A stretch of DNA of 64,000 bases, taken from Mycolicibacterium senegalense (GTDB lineage: Bacteria; Actinomycetota; Actinomycetes; Mycobacteriales; Mycobacteriaceae). Both the position numbers and the translations under genes were made by a program. Every line of letters starts with the position of its first letter. The stretch's first letter is position 1. A model generated the notes under the pieces. The model searched no databases, had not been told where the DNA came from, and saw only the letters and a list, made by a program, of their open reading frames with translations. Positions 39,977-55,752 of the stretch are shown piece after piece. The DNA lies in assembly GCF_019645875.1 (NCBI RefSeq), contig NZ_CP081000.1, positions 2,418,001 to 2,482,000 of the forward strand, written 5' to 3'.

Positions 39977-41065
39977 TCACCCGCGACGCCAGCGCCGGCG
40001 TGCCCTGACCACGCTCGACCAGTCCTGATATCCGAGACGACGGGCGATCTCGTAGTGCGGAATCGTGCGGTCGCGCAGCAGGTTGTCGGCGACGCTGCGG
40101 CGTACCTCGCCGAGCAGCGCGCCGTACGTCGTGCCTTCCCGCTCGAGGTGGCGGCGCAACGTCCGTGGTGCGTAGTGCAGGTGCAGCGCCACGTCCTCCA
40201 ACGTGAGGTCCAGCGCGGACTGATCCAGCAGGTGGGCCCGCACCTGGGCGGCGACGCCGGTGTGGTGCAGCCGTTCGGCGCGGATACGGTCGCAGTGGGC
40301 GACCATGAGGTCGGTGGTGTGGGCGTTGGCCATCGGCGGCACCAGGTCGAGATATCCGGCGTCGTAGACGATTTCGTTCCGCTCACGCCCGAATGACACC
40401 GGGACCCGGAAGTAGTCCCGGTAGGCATCGATGCCGTCCGCAACGGACGGTGCCGGAAAGGCGAATCTGACCTCGCGCAGCGGCACCGCGTCGAAGTCCG
40501 GGAAGGTGTCGCGCTGGATCTGCATGACCGCGGTCAGATCGCGTTCGATGACGAAACGGCGGATGCCCTCGGGCATGTCGTCTGCTTCGAACGCCAGAAC
40601 GTAACGGTCGTCGTCGATCCGGGCCGTCATCGTCGAGAAGGCGAAGGTCAGCATCGCGTAATACAGACCTCGGTGGACGGTGTCGCGGACGCTGGCCGAG
40701 GCGGCCAGGAGATAGCCCAGATAGCCGTATGCGGTCAGGTGGTAGCGGTTGCCCAACTCCACTCCCGGCCCGGGACTATTGCCGGTCAGCGCGGCCAGGT
40801 TGCGGATCACCGCGAGTTCCTGGCTGGCCTCTACGACGGTGTCGACGTCGGCCAGCGAGCAGACGTCGAGATGCGAGCCGGCCAGCACCGAGTCCGCCGG
40901 GATACCGCGCTCGGCCGCCCATTCACACATGATCGCTACCGAAACTGCGGTACGCGGGTGGTCCCAGGGGTCGGTCATGGCCGCAATGACCCGATTCGTC
41001 GACTGCAGCACCGGGGAGCCCGGCAGCGGGCTCTGATCTGCGGATTCGACGGAAGTCGGCGTCAT
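39977..41065 (-). CDS. AraC family regulator, VirS-like
   Basis: A 362-residue regulator. The N-terminal ~230 residues match the arabinose-binding-like domain of the OruR/VirS group, and the C-terminal AraC helix-turn-helix contains LTLEDVALHLHYAPRTLRRHLEREGTTYGALLGEVRRSVA and IPHYEIARRLGYQDWSSVVRARRRW. The ATG at 41065 is used; an in-frame start 14 codons upstream is possible. It is divergent from the alcohol dehydrogenase operon, the same arrangement as virS facing the mymA operon in M. tuberculosis, so it probably activates that operon. Confidence 0.9.
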   Translation of the reverse strand: MTPTSVESADQSPLPGSPVLQSTNRVIAAMTDPWDHPRTAVSVAIMCEWAAERGIPADSVLAGSHLDVCSLADVDTVVEASQELAVIRNLAALTGNSPGPGVELGNRYHLTAYGYLGYLLAASASVRDTVHRGLYYAMLTFAFSTMTARIDDDRYVLAFEADDMPEGIRRFVIERDLTAVMQIQRDTFPDFDAVPLREVRFAFPAPSVADGIDAYRDYFRVPVSFGRERNEIVYDAGYLDLVPPMANAHTTDLMVAHCDRIRAERLHHTGVAAQVRAHLLDQSALDLTLEDVALHLHYAPRTLRRHLEREGTTYGALLGEVRRSVADNLLRDRTIPHYEIARRLGYQDWSSVVRARRRWRRG

Positions 41066-41121
41066 GACAGCCAGTTTTGCCGACCCTCGATGCCCGGTCA
41101 ACGGCATCGGAGCCCGCCGAA

Positions 41122-41149
41122 GTGGCCGGAAATGTCGACTTGTGGCCGG
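41122..41149. promoter_or_regulatory. Direct repeats in the AraC/alcohol dehydrogenase divergent region
   Basis: GTGGCCGG occurs at 41122-41129 and again at 41142-41149, exactly 20 bp apart. Direct repeats spaced by about two helical turns are the usual binding layout of AraC-family activators. They lie in the 189-bp region between the VirS-like gene and the operon it faces. Confidence 0.55.
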
Positions 41150-41254
41150 GACGGTCCTGTCGAAGGCAGGGCGGCGGCTCTACGGTTTTCGCATGGTGAT
41201 GTAGGTCTCAGTTCGCCCTGAACTGTGTCCGTTGACACGCGAGGAGAGGCTCTG

Positions 41255-42382
41255 GTGAAAGTAAAGGCTGCAGTCGTCGAGGAGATCGGCGCGCCCTGGA
41301 CGATCTGTGAAGTCGACCTCGGGGACCCCACTGCCGGCGAGGTCCAGGTGAAGCTGGCCGCGTCGGGGCTGTGTCATTCCGATGCGCACGTCGTCGCCGG
41401 CAGCAGCCCGGTGCCGTTCATGCCGGTTCTCGGCGGGCATGAGGGCGCGGGTGTGATCACCAAGGTCGGGCCCGGGGTGACCGGATTGGCCGAGGGCGAT
41501 CACGTCGTGCTGGCGTTCATCCCTGCGTGTGGCACCTGCCCGTCGTGTGCCACCGGCTTGCAGAACCTGTGTGACGAGGGTGCCGGGCTGTTGACCGGGC
41601 AGGCGGTCTCCGACAAGACCTATCGCGTGACGCGCGACGGTCAACCGGTCATCCAGATGTGCCTGCTCGGCACCTTCGCGCCGTACGTCACCGTGAGTCA
41701 GGCGTCGGTGGTCAAGATCGAGAAGGACGTACCGCTGGAGGTGGCGGCTCTACTGGGCTGTGGTGTCTCTACCGGTTGGGGCTCGGCCACCGAGATCGGC
41801 GACACCCGCCCGGGCGACACGGTGGTGGTGATCGGCGTCGGCGGCGTCGGCATCAACGCCGTGCAGGGGGCGAAGTTCGCGGGGGCCCGGTACGTCGTCG
41901 CCATCGACCCGGTGGACTTCAAACGCAAGAAGGCCCTCGAATTCGGTGCCACCCACACGTTCGCCTCCGTGGCTGACGCGGCTGCCGAATTGCCCGACCT
42001 CACGTGGGGAAAGATGGCCCAGGTCTCGATCATCACGGTCGGGGAGATCAAGGGCGAACACATCCAGCAGGCGCTGAGCCTGACCGGCAAGGGTGGACAG
42101 GTAATCGTCACGGGCATGGGCGATTTCACGCAGTCGACCGTAGACCTCAACCTGTTCGAGCTGACCCTGCTGCAGAAGCGGGTTCAAGGCGCGGTGTTCG
42201 GCGGCGTCGGTCCGCGGACCCAGATCCCCAGGCTGCTCGACCTCTACCGCACCGGCCATCTCAAGCTCGACGAGCTCGTCACCACCCGCTACCGACTCGA
42301 AGACATCAACCAGGGCTACCAGGACATGTTCGACGGCAAGAACCTTCGCGGTCTGGTCGTCTACTCCGACGCCGACTACTGA
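41255..42382 (+). CDS. NDMA-type zinc-dependent alcohol dehydrogenase
   Basis: A 375-residue medium-chain dehydrogenase. The catalytic zinc motif is [10 protein letters not shown] with GHEGAG, the structural zinc set is [15 protein letters not shown], and the Rossmann motif is [22 protein letters not shown]. The [10 protein letters not shown] and GDTRPGD pattern matches the actinobacterial NDMA-dependent (nicotinoprotein) alcohol dehydrogenases with tightly bound NAD. The start GTG 41255 follows GAGGAGAGG. Aldehyde dehydrogenase follows 19 bp later, so alcohols are probably taken through aldehyde to acid. Confidence 0.92.
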   Translation: MKVKAAVVEEIGAPWTICEVDLGDPTAGEVQVKLAASGLCHSDAHVVAGSSPVPFMPVLGGHEGAGVITKVGPGVTGLAEGDHVVLAFIPACGTCPSCATGLQNLCDEGAGLLTGQAVSDKTYRVTRDGQPVIQMCLLGTFAPYVTVSQASVVKIEKDVPLEVAALLGCGVSTGWGSATEIGDTRPGDTVVVIGVGGVGINAVQGAKFAGARYVVAIDPVDFKRKKALEFGATHTFASVADAAAELPDLTWGKMAQVSIITVGEIKGEHIQQALSLTGKGGQVIVTGMGDFTQSTVDLNLFELTLLQKRVQGAVFGGVGPRTQIPRLLDLYRTGHLKLDELVTTRYRLEDINQGYQDMFDGKNLRGLVVYSDADY

Positions 42383-42401
42383 ACCGAACCAGGGGACACC
42401 A

Positions 42402-43814
42402 ATGCAGATCCAGGAAAACAACTACATCGACGGCAAGTGGGCGGTTTCCGGCGGCACCACGCGCATACCCGTCATCAACCCGGCGAACGACGAGGTGATC
42501 GCCGAGGTGGTGGCCGGTACCGCCGCCGACGTCGACGCCGCCGTCGCGGCGGCCCGGGCCGCTTTCCCGGCTTGGGCCGCCACACCGGTCGCCGAGCGCG
42601 CAGACTACCTCGCCGCCATCGCCGGCAAGCTGGCCGAGCGGTCCGAGGACCTGGCCCGCACCATTTCCTCCGAAATGGGTTGCCCCATCTCGATTTCCCG
42701 GGCGATCCAGCTCGGTCTGCCGCTCAACAGCTTCGCCGAGGCGGCCAACATCGTGCGCGGGTACGAGTTCGAGAGTGAGTACCGGGGATCGACGATCGTA
42801 CGGGAGCCGTTCGGCGTGCTGGGCGCCATCACCCCCTGGAACTACCCCTTGCACCAGATCGCACTCAAGGTCGCCTACGGACTGGCCGCCGGCAACACCG
42901 TCGTCGTCAAGCCCAGCGAGGTTACGCCGCTGTGCGCGCTCGGGCTGGCCGAGATCATCGACGAGATCGGCCTTCCGCCAGGGGTGTTCAATCTGGTGTT
43001 CGGCACCGGGGCGGACGTCGGTGAAGCGATCGCCGGTCATGACGACGTCGATATCGTCAGCTTCACCGGGTCCACCCGAGCCGGCCGGCGCGTGCAGGAA
43101 GTCGCCGCGCGCACGGTCAAGCGGGTCTCGCTGGAGCTCGGCGGCAAGAGCCCCAACATCATTCTCGATGACGCCGACCTGGGAACGGTGGTGCCGGCAT
43201 CGGTCCAGACCATGATGCTCAACTCCGGGCAGACCTGCTCGGCACTGACCCGCATGATCGTGCCGCGCGAAAGGTTGGCCGAGGTGGAGGCCCTCGCGAA
43301 GGCGACCGCCGACGCGCTGCCGGTCGGCGACCCCACCGACGAGGGAACCGCGCTGGGCCCGCTGTCGTCGCGAGCACAGCAAGAGCGAGTCTTCGGCTAC
43401 ATCCGTACGGCACTGGCCGAAGGGGCGCGTCTGGTCACCGGTGGGGACACCGAAACCGCCTCACCGGGTGCATTCGTGCGACCGACGGTTTTCTCCGATG
43501 TCACCGAGGACATGACGATCCACAAGGAGGAGGTCTTCGGACCGGTTCTCGCGATCGAGGCCTACGACTCCGAGGACGACGCGGTGCGGATCGCCAACGC
43601 CACGGATTACGGTCTGGCCGGCGCCGTTTGGTCTTCCTCCTCCGAGCGGGCGGAGAAGGTCGCGCGCCGTATCCGGGCCGGCCAGGTGCAGATCAACGCC
43701 GGCGCCTTCAACGCCAACGCCCCCTTCGGCGGCTACAAGCAATCCGGCAACGGGCGCGAGGCCGGGGTGTACGGGCTCGAGGAGTTCCTCGAGGTCAAGT
43801 CGATCCAGCGGTGA
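42402..43814 (+). CDS. Aldehyde dehydrogenase (NAD(P)-dependent)
   Basis: A 470-residue member of the ALDH superfamily oxidising aldehydes to carboxylic acids. Motifs seen: [33 protein letters not shown], the catalytic Glu motif [12 protein letters not shown] and the catalytic Cys in [12 protein letters not shown]. The C-terminal ALDH segment ([30 protein letters not shown]) is intact. ATG 42402 follows AGGGGAC. It is the second gene of the alcohol-to-acid operon. Confidence 0.95.
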   Translation: MQIQENNYIDGKWAVSGGTTRIPVINPANDEVIAEVVAGTAADVDAAVAAARAAFPAWAATPVAERADYLAAIAGKLAERSEDLARTISSEMGCPISISRAIQLGLPLNSFAEAANIVRGYEFESEYRGSTIVREPFGVLGAITPWNYPLHQIALKVAYGLAAGNTVVVKPSEVTPLCALGLAEIIDEIGLPPGVFNLVFGTGADVGEAIAGHDDVDIVSFTGSTRAGRRVQEVAARTVKRVSLELGGKSPNIILDDADLGTVVPASVQTMMLNSGQTCSALTRMIVPRERLAEVEALAKATADALPVGDPTDEGTALGPLSSRAQQERVFGYIRTALAEGARLVTGGDTETASPGAFVRPTVFSDVTEDMTIHKEEVFGPVLAIEAYDSEDDAVRIANATDYGLAGAVWSSSSERAEKVARRIRAGQVQINAGAFNANAPFGGYKQSGNGREAGVYGLEEFLEVKSIQR

Positions 43815-43839
43815 CCCCTCGGAGGAAAGGAGACACGCC

Positions 43840-44799
43840 ATGCCGCTGGAACCGGTGACCCAGGCACTGCTGGCACAACTCGCCGAGACGCGTGATCCGC
43901 CGATGCACGAAGGCACGCCGGCGATGGCGCGGATGGCCGGACCGATCTTCGCCGGCATGAGCGGGCGCGGACCGGAGGTGGCCGCGGTGCACAACCGCAA
44001 GCTGGAGGGGCAGGACGGCGGGAAGTTCCGGGTGCGGGTTCTGGTCCCGGAAGGCGAATCCCGTTCGGTGATCGTGTACTTCCACGGCGGCGGCTGGGTG
44101 ATCGGCGACATCGATCTGCAGTACGACCACCTGGGCCGGCACCTGGCGAACCTCACCGACTCGACTGTGGTGCTGGTGAACTACCGCAAGGCGCCCGAGC
44201 ATCGGTTCCCGACCGCGCTGCAGGACAGTTGGATCGGGTTATGCTGGGCCGCAGCGCATTCCGCGGAGTTCGCGGCACCCGAGGCCCCACTGATCGTGGC
44301 GGGCGACAGTGCCGGCGGCAACATCGCGGCCGTGATGGCGCGGTGGGCCCGCGACCGGCAGGGGCCGCGGATCGACTACCAGGCCCTGGTCTATCCGGTC
44401 ACCGACTGTGACTTCGACCGGCCGTCGTATGTCGCGCCCGAGAACCAGCTGATGCTCAGCCGGGACACCATGATCTGGTTCTGGGGTCACTACCTTCCCG
44501 ACGCCGGCGCGCGGGCGCACCCGGATGCCTCGCCGTTGCGGGCGTCAAGCCTCGCGGGGCTGGCACCTGCGCTGGTCTACGTCGCCGAGTACGACCCCCT
44601 GCACGACGAGGGCGTCGCCTATGCCGCTGCGTTGGCCGAGGCCGGGGTGAGCGTGACATTGGAGGAGGCGGCGGGCCAGATGCACGGGTACTTCCAGATG
44701 GCGAACATCCTGCCCGGTTATCACACCGGAATCGCCTTGGTCGCCAATCACATCGGGGCTTTCATCGATGCCCACCAGTCCAACCGAAAGGCGGTCTGA
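43840..44799 (+). CDS. Alpha/beta hydrolase (HSL-type esterase)
   Basis: A 319-residue esterase of the hormone-sensitive-lipase group. The oxyanion motif is H82-G-G-G-W86 and the nucleophile is S157 in GDSAGGNIAAV, followed by the acid-site region VAEYDPLHDEGVAYA and the histidine motif MHGYFQM. ATG 43840 follows GGAGGAAAGGAG. It probably hydrolyses the ester made by the downstream flavin monooxygenase; its counterpart in the mymA operon is lipR. Confidence 0.93.
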   Translation: MPLEPVTQALLAQLAETRDPPMHEGTPAMARMAGPIFAGMSGRGPEVAAVHNRKLEGQDGGKFRVRVLVPEGESRSVIVYFHGGGWVIGDIDLQYDHLGRHLANLTDSTVVLVNYRKAPEHRFPTALQDSWIGLCWAAAHSAEFAAPEAPLIVAGDSAGGNIAAVMARWARDRQGPRIDYQALVYPVTDCDFDRPSYVAPENQLMLSRDTMIWFWGHYLPDAGARAHPDASPLRASSLAGLAPALVYVAEYDPLHDEGVAYAAALAEAGVSVTLEEAAGQMHGYFQMANILPGYHTGIALVANHIGAFIDAHQSNRKAV

Positions 44800-44802
44800 G
44801 CG

Positions 44803-46407
<1,605 letters not shown>

Positions 46408-46461
46408 CCCATCGGGTGGGTGATACTTCTCAGGCGAAGAGCGCGTTGTGAGAAGAGGCAG

Positions 46462-47808
46462 ATGACCCAGCAGGAACAGGTCGCGGGCGAACCGAACCCG
46501 GCAACCACCCCCGAGCCCAACCCCATGAGGCGGGTGGCCTTCGCCAGCTTCGTCGGCACAGCGATCGAGTTCTACGACTTCTATATCTATGGCACCGCCG
46601 CGGCCCTGATCTTTCCCCATGTGTTCTTCCCGAACATGGGTCCGACGATGGCGACCATCTCCTCACTCGGCACGTTCGCGGTGGCGTTTTTGTCCCGTCC
46701 GATCGGTGCCGCGGTGTTCGGGCATTTCGGAGACCGGTTGGGACGCAAGAAGACTCTCATCGCGACCCTGTTGATCATGGGCCTGTCGACGGTCTGCGTC
46801 GGATTGGTGCCCAGCGCGGCGACCATCGGCGTTGCCGCGCCGATCATCCTGTTGACCCTGCGACTGCTGCAGGGCTTCGCCGTCGGTGGGGAATGGGCGG
46901 GATCGGCGCTGCTGAGCGCCGAGTACGCGCCCGTCGGCAAGCGCGGCATGTACGGAATGTTCACCCAGCTCGGTGCCGGTGCCGGCCTCGCCGTGAGCAA
47001 CCTGGTGGTGTTCATCGTCAGTATGACCATCGGGGAGAAGAGCCCGGTCTTCTTGGAATGGGCCTGGCGGTTGCCGTTCCTGTTCAGCGCGGTGCTTCTG
47101 GCCGTCGCGTTGTATGTGCGGCTGAGCATCGACGAGACGCCCGTCTTCGCCCGCGAGCAGGTGGCCGGTGGCGTGCCCAAGGCACCGCTGAGCGAACTGT
47201 TCCGGACCCAGACCCGCCAGGTGGTGCTCGCCGCGGGCTGCATGGTGGGCATCTTCACGATGAGCTTCCTCGGCGGCACCTACCTGATGAGCTACGCCAG
47301 CACCCGCATCGGGCATCCGCGCAGCCTGATCCTCGGGGTGGGGGTGCTCGCCGGAATAGCCCTGATGGCCTTCTCGGCGATCTCGGCGGTGCTGTGCGAC
47401 CGGTTCGGCAGACGGCGCGTCATTCTCGTCGGGTTCGCGCTCTCGTTGCCCTGGGCGTTCCTGGTGATGCCGATGATCGATTCCGGATCGCCGGTCTTGT
47501 TCGCGGTGGCGATCGCCGGCATCTTCTGCATCTTCGGGCTGTCCTACGGGCCCATCGGCTCCTTCCTGCCTGAGATCTTCGCCACCCGCTACCGCTACAC
47601 GGGCGCGGGTCTCTCGTTCAATCTGGCGGGCATCGTGGGTGGGGCAGTTCCGCCGTTGGTCGCCGGAGTTCTGGTGGCCACGCTGGGGAGCTGGGCCGTT
47701 GGGGCGATGATGGCGGTGTTCGTCGTCGTCAGCATCGTCTCGACCGTGCTGTTGCCCGAGACGAAGGGAACCGAATTGGACGCCGTCAGGAGTGACGCAG
47801 CGACGTGA
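46462..47808 (+). CDS. MFS transporter, metabolite:H+ symporter type
   Basis: A 448-residue twelve-helix transporter. The N-terminal FASFVGTAIEFYDFYIYGTAAALIFP and the HFGDRLGRKKTLIATLLIMG loop are signatures of the metabolite:H+ symporter branch (ShiA/KgtP-like). The loop between TM helices 2 and 3 carries the typical DRLGRK motif and DRFGRRRVILVGF repeats it in the second half. ATG 46462 follows AGAAGAGG. It is 54 bp after the monooxygenase and probably imports the organic acid or ketone substrate of the operon. Confidence 0.9.
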   Translation: MTQQEQVAGEPNPATTPEPNPMRRVAFASFVGTAIEFYDFYIYGTAAALIFPHVFFPNMGPTMATISSLGTFAVAFLSRPIGAAVFGHFGDRLGRKKTLIATLLIMGLSTVCVGLVPSAATIGVAAPIILLTLRLLQGFAVGGEWAGSALLSAEYAPVGKRGMYGMFTQLGAGAGLAVSNLVVFIVSMTIGEKSPVFLEWAWRLPFLFSAVLLAVALYVRLSIDETPVFAREQVAGGVPKAPLSELFRTQTRQVVLAAGCMVGIFTMSFLGGTYLMSYASTRIGHPRSLILGVGVLAGIALMAFSAISAVLCDRFGRRRVILVGFALSLPWAFLVMPMIDSGSPVLFAVAIAGIFCIFGLSYGPIGSFLPEIFATRYRYTGAGLSFNLAGIVGGAVPPLVAGVLVATLGSWAVGAMMAVFVVVSIVSTVLLPETKGTELDAVRSDAAT

Positions 47809-47871
47809 CCGTGGCACGCCGCAGGTTTGCGGCCTGCTAAGCTGCGTGGCAGTTCGACGTCCTTTAACGAT

Positions 47872-47912
47872 CCGTCCAGAGAGGCGGAGAAGGAGGTCAG
47901 GGTCACCTCATG
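47872..47912 (+). promoter_or_regulatory. PyrR-responsive leader of the pyr operon
   Basis: The leader contains CCG-TCCAGAGAGG-CGG (47872-47886), matching the PyrR binding-loop consensus (UCCAGAGAGGCU) with a CCG/CGG stem. Just downstream, GAGGT (47893-47897) can pair with ACCTC (47905-47909) next to the pyrR ATG at 47910, which would hide the ribosome binding site. This is consistent with the PyrR-dependent translational repression of pyr genes described in M. smegmatis. No terminator stem is obvious. Confidence 0.75.
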
Positions 47913-48467
47913 GGCTCTTCAAGTGCCGACCGGGAATTGTTGTCTGCGGCGGACGTCGGCCGCACCATTTCCCGGATCGCCCATCAGATCATCGAGAAGA
48001 CCGCCCTCGACGATCCCGCCGAGCGCGAGCGGGTCGTTCTCCTCGGTATCCCCACGCGCGGCGTGACGCTGGCCACCCGGCTGGCCGCCAAAGTCAACGA
48101 GTTCGCCGATGTGGCGCTGCCGGTCGGCGCGCTGGACATCACGCTCTACCGCGACGACCTCAACTTCAAGCCGCCACGGCCCCTGGCGGCCACATCGATC
48201 CCGCCCGGTGGCATCGACGACGCGGTGGTGATCCTGGTCGACGACGTCCTCTACTCCGGACGCTCGGTGCGCTCGGCGCTGGACGCGCTGCGCGATATCG
48301 GTCGCCCGCGGGTGGTTCAGCTGGCGGTACTGGTCGACCGTGGGCACCGCGAGCTGCCGATCCGCGCCGATTACGTCGGAAAGAACGTGCCGACCTCACG
48401 CACCGAAAGTGTGCATGTGCTGTTGTCCGAGGACGACGACCGTGACGGAGTGGTGATTTCAAAATGA
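47910..48467 (+). CDS. pyrR: Bifunctional pyr operon regulator PyrR / uracil phosphoribosyltransferase
   Basis: A 185-residue PRTase-fold protein that binds the pyr mRNA leader and senses UMP/UTP. The PRPP motif is [22 protein letters not shown] and other hallmarks are [14 protein letters not shown] and DITLYRDDL. The ATG at 47910 is immediately preceded by the PyrR-binding leader at 47872-47912, giving autoregulation. The stop overlaps pyrB by 4 bp. Confidence 0.95.
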   Translation: MGSSSADRELLSAADVGRTISRIAHQIIEKTALDDPAERERVVLLGIPTRGVTLATRLAAKVNEFADVALPVGALDITLYRDDLNFKPPRPLAATSIPPGGIDDAVVILVDDVLYSGRSVRSALDALRDIGRPRVVQLAVLVDRGHRELPIRADYVGKNVPTSRTESVHVLLSEDDDRDGVVISK

Positions 48468-49420
48468 CGACACGTCATCTCCTTTCGGCTGCGGATCTCA
48501 CCCGCGATGACGCGACCGCGATCCTCGACGACGCCGATCGGTTCCGCGAGGCGCTGCTGGGCCGCGAGGTCAAGAAGCTGCCCACGCTGCGCGGCCGCAC
48601 GGTCATCACCATGTTCTACGAGAACTCCACCCGGACCAGGGTGTCGTTCGAGGTGGCGGGCAAGTGGATGAGCGCCGACGTGATCAACGTCAGCTCGTCG
48701 GGATCCTCGGTGGCCAAAGGGGAGTCGCTGCGCGATACCGCGCTGACCCTGCGTGCTGCCGGCGCCGATGCGCTGATCATCCGCCACCCGGCATCGGGTG
48801 CGGCCCAACAACTCGCCGAATGGACCGCCGAGGACGGTGGCGCGGGACCCAGCGTGATCAACGCCGGTGACGGCACCCATGAACATCCGACTCAGGCGCT
48901 GCTCGATGCCCTGACCATCCGGCAGCGACTCGGCTCCATCGACGGCAAGCGGGTGGTGATCGTCGGCGACGTGCTGCACAGCCGTGTGGCCCGGTCGAAC
49001 GTGTCGCTGCTGGCGACCCTCGGGGCCGAGGTGGTGCTGGTGGCGCCGCCGACGCTGCTGCCGGTCGGGGTGTCGGGGTGGCCGGTCACGGTGTCACATG
49101 ACCTTGATGCGGAGTTGCCCGCGGCCGACGCGGTGTTGATGCTGCGCGTGCAGGCCGAGCGGATGAACGGCGCGTTCTTCCCGTCCGCTCGCGAGTACTC
49201 GGTGCGTTACGGGCTGTCGGAGAAACGTCAGGCCATGCTGCCCGGCCACGCCGTGGTGTTGCATCCGGGGCCGATGCTGCGCGGCATGGAGATCGCGTTT
49301 CCGGTCGCCGACTCCTCGCAATCAGCTGTCTTGCAACAGGTTTCAAATGGTGTCCATGTGCGGATGGCGGTGCTGTTCCATCTGCTGGTGGGTGCGGATC
49401 GGGAGGCGATCAGCGTATGA
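48464..49420 (+). CDS. pyrB: Aspartate carbamoyltransferase catalytic subunit
   Basis: A 318-residue enzyme joining carbamoyl phosphate and aspartate in the first committed pyrimidine step. The carbamoyl-phosphate motif [19 protein letters not shown] and the loops [22 protein letters not shown] and [18 protein letters not shown] are present. It has no regulatory-chain partner gene here, as usual for this PyrB class. It overlaps pyrR and pyrC by ATGA-type junctions. Confidence 0.97.
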   Translation: MTTRHLLSAADLTRDDATAILDDADRFREALLGREVKKLPTLRGRTVITMFYENSTRTRVSFEVAGKWMSADVINVSSSGSSVAKGESLRDTALTLRAAGADALIIRHPASGAAQQLAEWTAEDGGAGPSVINAGDGTHEHPTQALLDALTIRQRLGSIDGKRVVIVGDVLHSRVARSNVSLLATLGAEVVLVAPPTLLPVGVSGWPVTVSHDLDAELPAADAVLMLRVQAERMNGAFFPSAREYSVRYGLSEKRQAMLPGHAVVLHPGPMLRGMEIAFPVADSSQSAVLQQVSNGVHVRMAVLFHLLVGADREAISV

Positions 49421-50760
49421 CGAAGCACAGCGCAAGCTCGAACCCGCCGGTGCTGATCCGCGGCGTCCGTCTCTACGGTGAGGGTGACCCGCTCGACGTG
49501 TTGGTCGCCGACGGACAGATCGCCGAGATGGGGGCTGATCTCAAGGCTCCCGAGGATGCCGAGGTGATCGACGCCGCCGGTCAGGTGATGCTGCCGGGCT
49601 TCGTGGACCTGCACACCCACCTGCGCGAGCCGGGCCGCGAGTACGCCGAGGACATCGAAACCGGTTCGGCAGCAGCGGCTCTGGGCGGTTATACCGCGGT
49701 GTTCGCCATGGCCAACACCGATCCGGTCGCCGACTCCGCGGTGGTCACCGACCACGTATGGAACCGCGGCCAGCAGGTGGGCCTGGTCGACGTGCACCCG
49801 GTCGGTGCGGTGACCGTGGGACTGAAAGGCAAGCAGCTCACCGAGATGGGGCTGATGGCGGACAGCGTCGGCCAGGTTCGGATGTTCTCCGATGACGGCC
49901 TGTGCGTGGATGATCCGCTCGTCATGCGGCGGGCGCTGGAATACGCCACCGGCCTCGGGGTCCTCATCGCCCAGCACGCCGAAGAGCCGCGACTGACCGT
50001 GGGCGCCGTCGCCCATGAGGGACCCAACGCGGCCCAACTCGGACTTGCGGGTTGGCCTCGCTCGGCCGAGGAGTCGATCGTCGCGCGGGATGCGATCCTG
50101 GCCCGCGATGCCGGTGCCCGGGTGCACATCTGCCATGCGTCCACCGCCGGCACCGTGGAGTTGCTCAAATGGGCGAAAGGCCAAGGTATTTCGATCACCG
50201 CCGAGGTGACGCCGCACCACCTGCTGCTCGACGACGGCCGGCTGGCCGGCTACGACGGGCGTAACCGCGTCAACCCGCCGCTGCGGGAAGCCAGTGATGC
50301 CCAGGCGCTGCGTCAGGCCTTGGCCGACGGGATCATCGACTGCGTCGCCACCGACCACGCGCCGCATGCCGAGCACGAGAAGTGCTGTGAGTTCTCGGTG
50401 GCCAGGCCGGGCATGCTCGGCCTGCAGACCGCGCTGTCCGTGGTGGCCGAGACCATGGTGCGCCCCGGCCTGCTGACCTGGCGCGGGGTGGCCAAGGTGA
50501 TGAGCGAGGCCCCTGCGGCCATCGTCGGCCTGCCCGATCAGGGCCGGCCGCTGGAGGTGGGGGAGCCCGCCAACCTCACGGTGATCGATCCGGACGCGAG
50601 CTGGACCGTCGAAGGCGATGCGCTGGCCAGTCGCTCGGACAACACGCCGTTCGAATCGATGACGCTGCCGGCGACGGTCACCGCGACGTTGTTGCGGGGC
50701 CGGATCACCGCGCTCGACGGTAAGGCGGCGGCCGCCAAGCCCTGGGGTTCGGCACCGTGA
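49417..50760 (+). CDS. pyrC: Dihydroorotase
   Basis: A 447-residue amidohydrolase forming dihydroorotate. It has the metal-binding [32 protein letters not shown], the H-containing [19 protein letters not shown] and EVTPHHLLL, and [14 protein letters not shown] with the catalytic Asp. Both ends overlap neighbouring genes by 4 bp, so it is coupled within the pyr operon. Corresponds to Rv1381. Confidence 0.97.
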   Translation: MTKHSASSNPPVLIRGVRLYGEGDPLDVLVADGQIAEMGADLKAPEDAEVIDAAGQVMLPGFVDLHTHLREPGREYAEDIETGSAAAALGGYTAVFAMANTDPVADSAVVTDHVWNRGQQVGLVDVHPVGAVTVGLKGKQLTEMGLMADSVGQVRMFSDDGLCVDDPLVMRRALEYATGLGVLIAQHAEEPRLTVGAVAHEGPNAAQLGLAGWPRSAEESIVARDAILARDAGARVHICHASTAGTVELLKWAKGQGISITAEVTPHHLLLDDGRLAGYDGRNRVNPPLREASDAQALRQALADGIIDCVATDHAPHAEHEKCCEFSVARPGMLGLQTALSVVAETMVRPGLLTWRGVAKVMSEAPAAIVGLPDQGRPLEVGEPANLTVIDPDASWTVEGDALASRSDNTPFESMTLPATVTATLLRGRITALDGKAAAAKPWGSAP

Positions 50761-51257
50761 ACACTCCCACCCTGATCGCCTCACTGGTGCTGGCGGCTCT
50801 GCTGGCTGTGCTGATCGCATTTCTGATCCGTCAGATGATGCGCGGCTGGCTGCATCGCGCCCAGCGGCAGGCCGAGCTGATCGGCACCCTGCCGCCGTTG
50901 CCCGATACGGTCAGCGCGGCGGTCATCCCGCCCGTCAAGGGTATGTACGTCGGCAGCACAGTGGTTCCGCACTGGAATGACAAGGTGGCCGCGGGGGATC
51001 TCGGGTTTCGGACCAAAGCGGTGCTGACCCGCTATCCCGAGGGAATCATGATGCAGCGCAGCGGGGCCGGGCCGATCTGGATCCCCGCCGGGTCCGTCAC
51101 CGCAATCCGGACCGAACGTGGAATCGCCGGCAAGGCACTGACTTACGACGGAATTCTGGCCATCAGGTGGCGGCTGCCCTCGGGCACCGAGATCGACACC
51201 GGGTTCCGCGCAGACAATCGCGCTGAGTACGACCGCTGGCTGGAGGAAGACGAATGA
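50757..51257 (+). CDS. Membrane-anchored PH-like domain protein (Rv1382-like)
   Basis: A 166-residue protein with one N-terminal transmembrane helix (residues ~6-24, [19 protein letters not shown]) followed by a soluble domain that looks like a bacterial PH-type beta-barrel ([51 protein letters not shown]). It sits between pyrC and carA exactly like Rv1382 of M. tuberculosis and is coupled by 4-bp overlaps on both sides. Its role in or beside the pyrimidine pathway is unknown. Confidence 0.85.
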   Translation: MNTPTLIASLVLAALLAVLIAFLIRQMMRGWLHRAQRQAELIGTLPPLPDTVSAAVIPPVKGMYVGSTVVPHWNDKVAAGDLGFRTKAVLTRYPEGIMMQRSGAGPIWIPAGSVTAIRTERGIAGKALTYDGILAIRWRLPSGTEIDTGFRADNRAEYDRWLEEDE

Positions 51258-52396
51258 CGATTAACGCGAACAAAAGCAACGACAAGGCGGTCCTGGTACT
51301 CGAAGACGGCCGCGTCTTCACCGGTACCACGTTCGGCGCGGTCGGACAGACCCTCGGTGAGGCGGTGTTCTCCACCGGCATGTCCGGCTACCAGGAAACC
51401 CTGACCGATCCGAGTTACCACGGGCAGATCGTGGTCGCCACCGCACCGCAGATCGGCAACACCGGGTGGAACACCGAGGACGGCGAAAGCCGCGACGACA
51501 AGATCTGGGTGGCCGGCTACGCCGTGCGTGACCCGTCGCCCCGCGCATCGAATTGGCGTGCCAGCGGAACCCTCGAGGACGAACTGGTTCGGCAGAACAT
51601 CGTGGGCATCGCCGGGATCGACACCCGGGCCGTGGTACGCCACCTTCGCACCCGCGGGTCGATGAAGGCCGGCGTGTTCTCCGGTGCGGCGTTGGCGCCG
51701 GTCGACGAACTGGTGGCCAGGGTTCTGGATCAGCCCTCGATGCTGGGTGCGGACCTGGCGGGCGAGGTCAGCACCGCGGGCTCCTATGTGGTGGAACCCG
51801 AAGGCGGCCACCGGTTCACGGTTGCCGCGGTTGACCTCGGCATCAAGACCAACACCCCGCGCAACTTCGCCCGACGCGGGATCCGCAGCCATGTGCTGCC
51901 GTCGTCGGTCACCTTCGATCAGATCGCCGACCTGAAACCCGACGGGGTGTTCCTGTCCAACGGTCCCGGCGACCCGGCCACCGCCGACCACATCGTCGCG
52001 GTGACCCGCGAAGTGCTCGGCGCCGGAATCCCCTTGTTCGGCATCTGCTTCGGCAACCAGATCCTGGGACGGGCCCTGGGTCGGTCCACCTACAAGATGG
52101 TGTTCGGTCACCGCGGCATCAACATCCCGGTGATCGACCACATCACCGGCCGGGTCGCGATCACCGCCCAGAACCACGGCTTCGCCCTCGAAGGCGAGGC
52201 GGGGGAGCAGTTCGACACTCCCTTCGGCACCGCCGAGGTCAGCCATACCTGCGCCAACGACGGTGTGGTGGAAGGTATCCGGCTCGCCAACGGCCGGGCG
52301 TTCTCAGTCCAGTACCACCCCGAGGCCGCAGCCGGGCCCCACGACGCCGAATACCTGTTCGACCAGTTCGTCGACCTCATGGCAGGAGAGAAGTAG
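51254..52396 (+). CDS. carA: Carbamoyl phosphate synthase small (glutaminase) subunit
   Basis: A 380-residue subunit that releases ammonia from glutamine for CarB. The class I glutaminase nucleophile motif is [19 protein letters not shown], and the other triad members lie in [18 protein letters not shown]. The N-terminal interaction domain begins [17 protein letters not shown]. It overlaps the Rv1382-like gene and ends directly before carB. Confidence 0.97.
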   Translation: MTINANKSNDKAVLVLEDGRVFTGTTFGAVGQTLGEAVFSTGMSGYQETLTDPSYHGQIVVATAPQIGNTGWNTEDGESRDDKIWVAGYAVRDPSPRASNWRASGTLEDELVRQNIVGIAGIDTRAVVRHLRTRGSMKAGVFSGAALAPVDELVARVLDQPSMLGADLAGEVSTAGSYVVEPEGGHRFTVAAVDLGIKTNTPRNFARRGIRSHVLPSSVTFDQIADLKPDGVFLSNGPGDPATADHIVAVTREVLGAGIPLFGICFGNQILGRALGRSTYKMVFGHRGINIPVIDHITGRVAITAQNHGFALEGEAGEQFDTPFGTAEVSHTCANDGVVEGIRLANGRAFSVQYHPEAAAGPHDAEYLFDQFVDLMAGEK

Positions 52397-55750
<3,354 letters not shown>

Positions 55751-55752
55751 CG

